Shown one piece after another: positions 1-5,058 of a DNA stretch of 6,113 nucleotides. The notes beneath the pieces are model-generated. The model saw only the letters and a list, made by a program, of their open reading frames with translations, did no database searches and had not been told where the DNA came from. Position 1 is the first letter of the stretch. Each line of letters starts with the position of its first letter. The position numbers and the translations under genes are program-made. Location: the NCBI GenBank assembly GCA_964501505.1, contig CAZCSY010000089.1:1-6113 (forward strand). Direction: 5' to 3'. The stretch comes from CAZCSY01 sp964501505 (GTDB taxonomy: Bacteria > Omnitrophota > Gorgyraeia > Velamenicoccales > Velamenicoccaceae).

Positions 1-545
1 ACACGCGCCCCCCTCCAGGCCAGGTAAAAGGAAAAGAGCGTCGAGGCGCCGCCGACATCCAGGATCTCCTCGTTGGCGGCGGGAGGCATGTGCGTCAGGA
101 GCCACGCGTTTTCCCAGAGTTTGTATCTTTCCTTTGAGGGAACGAAATCTTTCTGCTTGAAGCTTCCGGCGGCCGAAGTGGGACGGCATCCTTTCTTTTC
201 AAGCAGGGCCCTGAGCCGTTCCAGGTCCTCGACGACGGCGGCGACTTCCGGCCGGGACAGGTCTTCGTCGATGGCCGAGAGCGTCTTATTGATCAAGGGA
301 CTGTTTTGTCCTCCCAGACGCGCCTCCTTCACGAAGGGCTCCCGCGGGGAGGAATCCGGCGCGGCTTGGGAGGGGTCCGGTAAGGCCGGCTTGCGTCTCC
401 TATCCCCAAGGCGCTTGCCGCAACTGCGCTGTAATTTTTTCGTCAAAAGGTACGCGCGGTAAGGTAACGGCACGCAGCGCGGTACGATGGTATCGCCGAA
501 GAGGATCTGCCAGGTGCTGCTTTGCGTGAAGGACCGTTTTTTCAT
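1..545 (-). CDS. SAM-dependent methyltransferase, N-terminal part (runs off window)
   Basis: The frame starts at ATG 545-543 and stays open for 181 codons plus two bases to the left edge, so the C-terminal part is missing. The ATG overlaps the carbamoyltransferase stop as ATGA. The last visible residues hold a class I SAM-binding motif I, ILDVGGAST, at about residues 161-169, preceded by RYKLWENAWLL and followed by FSFYLAWRGAR. This resembles the 'vLDvGG..S.fs.yLA..G' start of Rossmann-fold methyltransferases. Before it come about 150 residues of unrecognised sequence: a start containing FGDTIVPRCVPLPYRAY, a basic and proline-rich stretch (about 40-75), and a probably helical segment (about 95-118, PEVAAVVEDLERLRALLEKK). 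No signal peptide is seen. A glycan or sugar-precursor methyltransferase is inferred from context only. The substrate is unknown, and the fold assignment rests on one motif. Confidence 0.72.
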   Translation of the reverse strand, partial: MKKRSFTQSSTWQILFGDTIVPRCVPLPYRAYLLTKKLQRSCGKRLGDRRRKPALPDPSQAAPDSSPREPFVKEARLGGQNSPLINKTLSAIDEDLSRPEVAAVVEDLERLRALLEKKGCRPTSAAGSFKQKDFVPSKERYKLWENAWLLTHMPPAANEEILDVGGASTLFSFYLAWRGAR

Positions 546-2254
546 TTCCTGATCAGGAGGTCCCCCATCGCCAGGTATTCGAGTCCGCTCTCCTTGAACA
601 TCAGGAGCGCGTCCCGTGGCGAGCAGACCATAGGTTCCCCGCGCCTGTTCAGAGAGGTATTGATGACGAGGGGGATGCCGGTCTGAACGCGGAAGAGGTC
701 GATGAGACGGTGGTATTTGGGGTTCGTCGATTTGCTGACGAACTGGGGCCGGCAGGTTCCGTCGACGTGCACCGCCTCGGGGATGCGCTCCTTCCAGTGC
801 TGCGTGACCTTAAAGGAGAAGGTCATGAAGGGCGAGGGGTGCCTGGAGCCGATGATGTCCTGGGCGTATTCTTCGAGGATGGAGGGACAGAACGGCCGCC
901 ACTTTTCGCGGAACTTGATGATGGCGTTGATTCGGTCATTGGTGCCGCGCAGCGTCGGATTGCCCAGGATGCTGCGGTTGCCCAGAGCCCGCGGCCCCCA
1001 CTCCATCCTGTCCTGAAACCAGCCGACGATCTTGCCTTCTTTAAGGAGCCCTGCCGCGGGGATGCAGATGTCCGCGCACGGTGCCGCGGTGTATCCGGCG
1101 TCCTGCACGGCTTTTTGGATCTCGGCGTCCGTGTAGGCCGGTCCCAGATAGACGTGCCGCATTTCTTCGGGGGGATCTCCTGCCTCGGCTGCGGCCATCG
1201 CAGCGGCGCCGACAGAGCCGCCCGAGTCGTGCGCCGCGGGCTGGACCCAGAGATTTTTGACGAGCGGGTGCTCGATGAGGCGCCGGTTCAGGGAGACGTT
1301 GAGGGCGCAACCGCCGGCAAAGACGAGGTTGCCGTGGCGCTCAAGCTCCTCGGTGAGATAGGTCTCCAGGATCCTGAGTGTCAGGTCTTCCAGTTTTTTC
1401 TGGGTGGCGGCGGCGATGTGGATGTAAGGTTCGCTGAGGCCGTCGCCCTGGCGCTCGGGACCGAACTCGGCCACCATCTTTTTTGAATAGACCTTGTCCG
1501 GCCGTGCGCGCAGGCGACGCTTGACCCAGACGTAGTCGTCGTTGCACCGGTAGGTGCGCAACTCCTTGTGCCACCAGAGGATGTGGTCGAGGTTCACGCG
1601 GCCGGGGTCACCGAACGGCGCCATGCCCATCACCTTGTATTCACCGTCCTCCCTTTCAAATCCAAGGTAATCCGTCATGGTCGCATAGAAATTTCCCAGG
1701 GAGTCCGGCGCCACGATCTCTCGTAACTTCCGGATGCGATTATCGCGCGCCGCGGCGATGAGCGTCGAGGTGATCTCACCGCCTCCGTCGATGGACAGGA
1801 CCGCTGCCTCTTTAAATCCGGAGAGGTAATACGCCGAGGCCGCATGGGCCAGGTGGTGTTCGATCCATCGGACCTTTTGGAAGTCCGAGGAAGCAAATCC
1901 CGCTTCGCTGAGGGTGCGGCGCACGAATTCCTGCTGCCCTCTCCACTCTTTATGATTGCGAAAGAACTTTTTGTAGGCCCGGGAAGGATTGCTCCAGATG
2001 TTGCGGACGAGGTACTCCCAGCGCTTGGCGCGAAGGGCCCTGAGAGACCAGGGATAGGCGATGATGTCAATGTCGCGGCACGAGACGCCTGCGGCGTTCA
2101 GGCAGTACCGGACGGCATGGACCGGCCGCTGGTCCCGGGCGTGTTTCTTGCGCGTGAAGCGTTCCTCTTCGGCAGCGGCCACGACCTTTCCATCGATCAA
2201 AAGCGCGGCTGAGGCGTCGTGGCCGAAGGGCGCGGCCAATCCCAGAACCTTCAT
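542..2254 (-). CDS. Carbamoyltransferase, NodU/CmcH (TobZ-like) family
   Basis: Complete 570-residue protein, the usual size for this family. Members use carbamoyl phosphate and ATP, via a carbamoyl-adenylate, to O-carbamoylate sugars or other hydroxylated substrates in the cytoplasm. The N-terminal Kae1-like domain opens with MKVLGLA and GHDASAAL (11-18). It has the histidine-rich metal site EHHLAHAAS (132-140), the phosphate loop SIDGGGE (154-160), GGCALNVSLN (314-323) and HDSGGSVGAA (342-351). The C-terminal domain (about 395-565) has the hallmark DRMEWGPRALGNRSIL (415-430), KWRPFCPSI (451-459) and NTSLNRRGEPMVCSPRDAL (532-550). All key motifs look intact. The ATG at 2254 overlaps the glycosyltransferase stop, with a GAGG ribosome-binding site at 2262-2265 seven bases upstream. 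The stop overlaps the methyltransferase start. NodU acts on nodulation factors and CmcH on cephalosporins; neither name is justified here. A surface-glycan sugar is the likeliest substrate by context. Confidence 0.95.
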   Translation of the reverse strand: MKVLGLAAPFGHDASAALLIDGKVVAAAEEERFTRKKHARDQRPVHAVRYCLNAAGVSCRDIDIIAYPWSLRALRAKRWEYLVRNIWSNPSRAYKKFFRNHKEWRGQQEFVRRTLSEAGFASSDFQKVRWIEHHLAHAASAYYLSGFKEAAVLSIDGGGEITSTLIAAARDNRIRKLREIVAPDSLGNFYATMTDYLGFEREDGEYKVMGMAPFGDPGRVNLDHILWWHKELRTYRCNDDYVWVKRRLRARPDKVYSKKMVAEFGPERQGDGLSEPYIHIAAATQKKLEDLTLRILETYLTEELERHGNLVFAGGCALNVSLNRRLIEHPLVKNLWVQPAAHDSGGSVGAAAMAAAEAGDPPEEMRHVYLGPAYTDAEIQKAVQDAGYTAAPCADICIPAAGLLKEGKIVGWFQDRMEWGPRALGNRSILGNPTLRGTNDRINAIIKFREKWRPFCPSILEEYAQDIIGSRHPSPFMTFSFKVTQHWKERIPEAVHVDGTCRPQFVSKSTNPKYHRLIDLFRVQTGIPLVINTSLNRRGEPMVCSPRDALLMFKESGLEYLAMGDLLIRK

Positions 2255-3028
2255 GCGATCGCCTCGGTGTCTTCGGGGGGTTTCTTCTCCAGAAGCATCT
2301 GGCGGTACTTGGCGTAGCTCATGATCTGATAGAGCGTGTCAAAAAAGGCGACCATGAAGCCGATGAAGCCGTCTTTCCATCCTTTCTTGCCGATGAAACG
2401 GCGAAAGAACCGGTCGATGGCGCGCCAGGTGATGCGTCCGCCCCCCATCCTGCGGCCGGTCATGATCCACTTTTCGGCCTCCAGGGTGGTCTGACGGTTG
2501 AGGCTGGCCAAGAAGTGTTCGAAGTCAGGATATCCCTTGTGGATGATATCGCGCGTGAGGTGGCCGCAGGTGCCGTCCACCTCGGCCCGCGGATGCACGC
2601 CCACCTCTTCGTACTTGAACTTGTCTTTGCGAAAGAGACGCACCTTGCCGGCCGGGTACCAGCCGCCGTAGCGCACCCAGTAGTCGCCGATGAAATTGCG
2701 CAGGGGGATCGAGAAACAGGCGTGCGGGGTCTCGGCGAGCGCGGCGTCGATCTCTCTCCGGAGCTCCGGCGTGACTTTTTCGTCCGCGTCCAGGCTCAGG
2801 ACCCAGAGGTTCCCGGCCTGGGCATAGGCCCAGTTGCGGTGCGTGCCCTCGATTTCCATCTTTTTGATGAGGACCTTGTCGGCCATCTGTTGGGCGATGC
2901 GGACCGTTTCGTCCGTGCTGAAATCATCGACCACGAGGACCTCGTGGGCCCACCCTTTGACCGAATCAATGCACGCGGCGATATTCTCTTGTTCATTTTT
3001 CGTAAGGATGACGACGCTGACAGGGGTC
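2251..3028 (-). CDS. Family 2 glycosyltransferase, WaaE/KdtX-like (start lost in assembly gap)
   Basis: The readable frame covers 258 residues and begins TPVSVVILTKNE at the gap edge. Base 3028 is G, so an ATG or GTG codon straddling the gap would give a normal start such as M-TPVSVVIL. GT-A motifs, counted from that T, are VVILTKNE (5-12), the nucleotide-sugar loop VVDDFSTDET (32-41) and the metal-binding DAD in LSLDADEK (78-84). Further on come GGWYPAGKVRLFRKD (121-135), HKGYPDFEHFLASLNRQT (163-180) and a basic, aromatic tail with DGFIGFMVAFFDTLYQIMSY (219-238) that probably lies on the inner membrane. This arrangement fits the WaaE-type group that adds a hexose to the lipopolysaccharide inner core, but sugar and acceptor are unknown. 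Starting at the internal GTG at 2934 would remove the first nucleotide-binding strand, so that start is wrong. The TGA at 2253-2251 overlaps the carbamoyltransferase ATG. Confidence 0.92.
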
Positions 3029-3038
3029 NNNNNNNNNN
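3029..3038. other. Assembly gap (10 Ns)
   Basis: Ten consecutive Ns separate the C-terminal end of the aminotransferase from the N-terminal end of the glycosyltransferase. Exactly ten Ns suggests a placeholder. The true length, the aminotransferase stop and the glycosyltransferase start codon are therefore unknown. Confidence 0.98.
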
Positions 3039-4135
3039 ACCAGCCCTTTGAGCGTGCGGACGACGGTGCGCGCCTGGTTGTCCGTCATCTGCGGATAGAT
3101 CGGAAGGCACAGGATTTCACGCGCCACCTCTTCGGCCGCAGGGAAGTCTCCCTGCCGGTAGCCAAGATTCCGGTAGACCCTTTGAAGGTGCAGGGGAATG
3201 GGATAGTGGACCATGGCGCCGATTCCCGCCTTCTTTAGTCCTTCCAGCACGCGGTCGCGGTTTTTCACGCGCAGGGCGAAGATGTGATAGACATGATACG
3301 CCGCGTGCGCCTCTGCGGGAAGCCCGATGTCGACGACACCCTTTAAGAGGCGGCGGTAGAGCGCCGCTATTCGGCGGCGGGACCGGTTCCACCGGTCGAG
3401 CCTCCTGAGTTTTTCCGAAAGGAAGAGCGCCTGGATGCTGTCGAGGCGCGAGTTGTAGCCGAGGACATCGTGCTCATAGCGTGCCGTGCGGCCGTAGTCC
3501 CGGAGTTTGAGCAATCGCGCGCAGAGTCTCTTGTCGGATGTCACGATGGCGCCTGCGTCACCCAGGCCCCCCAGGTTTTTTGTCGGATAGAAGCTGAAGG
3601 CGGCACAATCGCCCCAGGTCCCGGCCTTGCGGCCCTTGAGGGCGGCGCCGTGCGCCTGGGCTGCGTCCTCGATGACACAAAGGCCGTACCGGCGCGCCAG
3701 ACGTCCCATCGCAGGCATGTCGGCGCATTGTCCGTAGAGATGGACGGGCATGATAGCCCGCGTCCTGCGGGTCAAAACGCGGCTGACCTGGCCGGGATCG
3801 ATGTTATACGTCCGGGGGTCGATGTCGACAAAGACGGGCCGTGCGCCGGTATAGGAGATGGCGTAGGCAGAGGCGATGTAAGTATAGACCGGTACGATGA
3901 CCTCGTCCCCGGGGCCGATATCCAGGGCCCGCAGCCCCAGAAAGAGGGCGTCTGTTCCGGAATTGACGCCGATGGCAAAGGAGGCGCCGAGATAGCGCGC
4001 AAAGGCCTGCTCAAAGTCCCGCACGTCCTTACCTAATATAAAGTCCGCGTCCCTGAAGAGCCGGCGCATGCGAACCCCGGCCCCTCGTTTGATCTGTCGG
4101 TAAGCGGCAGCGAGGTCCAGAAAGGGAACTTTCAC
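3039..4135 (-). CDS. DegT/DnrJ/EryC1/StrS family PLP-dependent sugar aminotransferase (C-terminus cut by gap)
   Basis: The visible 366 residues cover nearly the whole family length (about 360-390). These enzymes transfer an amino group, usually from glutamate, to a keto-sugar nucleotide to make amino-sugar precursors of O-antigen, capsule or glycoprotein glycans. Landmarks are VPFLDL (3-8), GKDVRDFEQAF (35-45), the cofactor-phosphate site NSGTDAL (58-64), GDEVIVPVYTYIAS (76-89), the PLP-ring aspartate in VIEDAAQAHGA (D157) and the Schiff-base lysine in SFYPTKNLGG (K186). GYNSRLD (227-233) and MVHYPIPLH (308-316) follow. The start is GTG at 4135: a GAGGAG site lies five bases upstream, homology begins there, and the GTG overlaps the previous stop as GTGA. 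The frame is open for 96 codons further upstream, but that stretch shadows the DUF3108 gene. Reading straight through the Ns would add an artificial tail ending at 2993. Which keto-sugar is used (3-keto or 4-keto, dTDP or UDP) cannot be told. Confidence 0.94.
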
Positions 4136-4920
4136 GAGGTCTCCTCTTTTTCGTCCGAACGGATTTCCCTGAGGATCGCGGATAGATGCCCTACGGGTGT
4201 CCAGCCCTTGATCAGGACAGGGGTGCGCGTGGGCCCCTTTGATATCCAGACCGTGAAGCGGCCGCCGTGCGAGGACGTGCCATTGGCCCTCTTGATCTCG
4301 ACCTGATAGCTCGCGACAGCCGTTTTTTGCCCAAGCGGCGTCAGGGTGATGGTGTAGAGCTCTTTTTTCGAGATAAACTCGGAGCGCAGCGGTCCGGGCG
4401 AAGGCGTCCGGGAGAGCAGCCAAAAGAACGCCGAGAGCGCATCGCGCACACCCTCATGGATCTTGATGGTGCGTTCATCCTGGCGCACGACCATCTCCTC
4501 CAGGTCGAAGACAGAGACTTTTGTCTTCTTTTTCTCTTTGACTTCGGTGTACTCCGTGTACTGGCGCGGGGCGAGCGTCTGCGGATCCAGCAGGGACGCG
4601 ATCTCGGCCCGCGCCTTCAAGATGCCGCCGAGGGGGGTCCCCTCTGTCGTTACGCGCGCCCGCAAAAGACAGGCCTCGGGCGTCGATCGCGTCGTGATGG
4701 TCAGCCTGCCCAGCGGAACGACGCACGCGTAGGTCACGTCGTACACCAGCGTTTTGTCCCGGAAAAAGATCTCGGCGCGCGTGTCCCGGGGGGCGCTGAT
4801 CCTGTAGCCGGCCAGCCGCGCAACGGCCGCCTGGGGGCTGCGGAAGATCACTTCGCGGATGACGACGGCGGCCAACAGGACGCCCAGACCTGTCAGAAGA
4901 ATACGTTTATTTGCAGTCAT
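4132..4920 (-). CDS. DUF3108 domain-containing membrane-anchored protein
   Basis: A 262-residue protein with a short basic start (MTANKR), one hydrophobic helix (about 7-22, ILLTGLGVLLAAVVI) and then a soluble domain probably facing the periplasm. The soluble part fits DUF3108: LVYDVTYACVVPLGRLTI (58-75), repeated strands, SLLDPQTLAPRQYTEYTE (109-126), a charged turn and VSVFDLEEMVV (135-145), EGVRDALSAFFWLLS (156-170), then FTVWISKG (222-229) and a final PVGHLSAIL. The family function is poorly known; members are envelope-associated, beta-rich proteins. The ATG at 4920 is chosen because AAGGAG lies seven bases upstream. An upstream ATG in frame would add 15 basic residues, would place the gene start over the predicted promoter's downstream region, and lacks a comparable site. 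It is the first gene after the only promoter-like gap and overlaps the aminotransferase start by 4 nt. Direct involvement in glycan assembly is inference. Confidence 0.88.
   Translation of the reverse strand: MTANKRILLTGLGVLLAAVVIREVIFRSPQAAVARLAGYRISAPRDTRAEIFFRDKTLVYDVTYACVVPLGRLTITTRSTPEACLLRARVTTEGTPLGGILKARAEIASLLDPQTLAPRQYTEYTEVKEKKKTKVSVFDLEEMVVRQDERTIKIHEGVRDALSAFFWLLSRTPSPGPLRSEFISKKELYTITLTPLGQKTAVASYQVEIKRANGTSSHGGRFTVWISKGPTRTPVLIKGWTPVGHLSAILREIRSDEKEETS
4141..4146 (-). promoter_or_regulatory. Ribosome binding site deciding the aminotransferase GTG start
   Basis: GAGGAG on the minus strand, five bases before the GTG at 4135-4133. It lies inside the last codons of the DUF3108 gene, so reinitiation after that gene's stop would use it directly. 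Confidence 0.75.
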
Positions 4921-4927
4921 CTTTTGT

Positions 4928-4933
4928 CTCCTT
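4928..4933 (-). promoter_or_regulatory. Ribosome binding site of the DUF3108 gene
   Basis: AAGGAG on the minus strand, seven bases before ATG 4920-4918. This is the strongest Shine-Dalgarno match in the window. It supports this start over the in-frame ATG at 4965. Confidence 0.75.
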
Positions 4934-4967
4934 GCCTGGCGAGGGCGCGTTTTCGGCGGACGCACAT

Positions 4968-4995
4968 ATAATACCGAAAAACAAAAAAACTACAA
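4968..4995 (-). promoter_or_regulatory. Candidate sigma70-type promoter for the glycan operon
   Basis: On the minus strand TTGTAG (4995-4990; 4 of 6 against TTGACA) and TATTAT (4973-4968; 5 of 6 against TATAAT) are separated by 16 bases made almost entirely of T. Transcription would begin near 4961, giving a leader of about 40 bases before the DUF3108 ATG at 4920. The AT-rich island stands out in a GC-rich window and sits in the only clear gap between genes. This is a consensus match by eye; no start-site data are available. Confidence 0.5.
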
Positions 4996-5020
4996 GGACG
5001 ATTTATCCCACGTGCTATGG

Positions 5021-5036
5021 CCGGGGTAAACCCCGG
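5021..5036 (-). terminator. GC-rich hairpin, possible weak or incomplete terminator
   Basis: CCGGGGT-TT-ACCCCGG forms a 7-bp stem with a two-base loop, or six pairs with a four-base loop. It begins 23 bases past the TAG stop of the upstream gene. There is no immediate T run; the nearest T-rich stretch is about 30 bases further along and belongs to the predicted promoter. It may end or protect the upstream transcript, but it is not a canonical Rho-independent terminator. Confidence 0.35.
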
Positions 5037-5058
5037 GAGATTTCCCTCTGCCCAATAG

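Noticed and set aside
73..462. Plus-strand open frame of 129 codons near the left edge
   Set aside because: It lies antisense to the partial methyltransferase, whose minus-strand frame carries a recognisable SAM motif and a coupled start. The plus-strand product resembles nothing and is rich in Ser/Arg, as expected of a shadow.
710..1486. Long plus-strand open frame (258 codons) inside the carbamoyltransferase
   Set aside because: It is antisense to a full-length conserved enzyme. Long antisense frames are expected in GC-rich genes, and no motif or ribosome-binding site supports it.
2515..3051. Plus-strand open frame crossing the N run, opposite the glycosyltransferase
   Set aside because: It reads through unknown bases and is antisense to a clear GT2 domain.
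3470..4036. Plus-strand open frame opposite the aminotransferase
   Set aside because: It is antisense to the PLP lysine and aspartate motifs of a conserved enzyme and has no features of its own.
4136..4423. 96-codon N-terminal extension of the aminotransferase
   Set aside because: The translation is low-complexity, unlike any aminotransferase start, and overlaps the DUF3108 gene. The GTG at 4135 has a good ribosome-binding site and matches where family homology begins.
4267..4971. Plus-strand open frame (234 codons) opposite the DUF3108 gene
   Set aside because: The minus strand has DUF3108 motifs, a signal anchor and a good ribosome-binding site. The plus-strand product is Arg/Gly/Asp-rich with no recognisable domain.
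4974..4994. T-rich minus-strand stretch read as a Rho-independent terminator
   Set aside because: No stem directly precedes it; the nearest hairpin is about 30 bases upstream. The spacing fits a promoter better.
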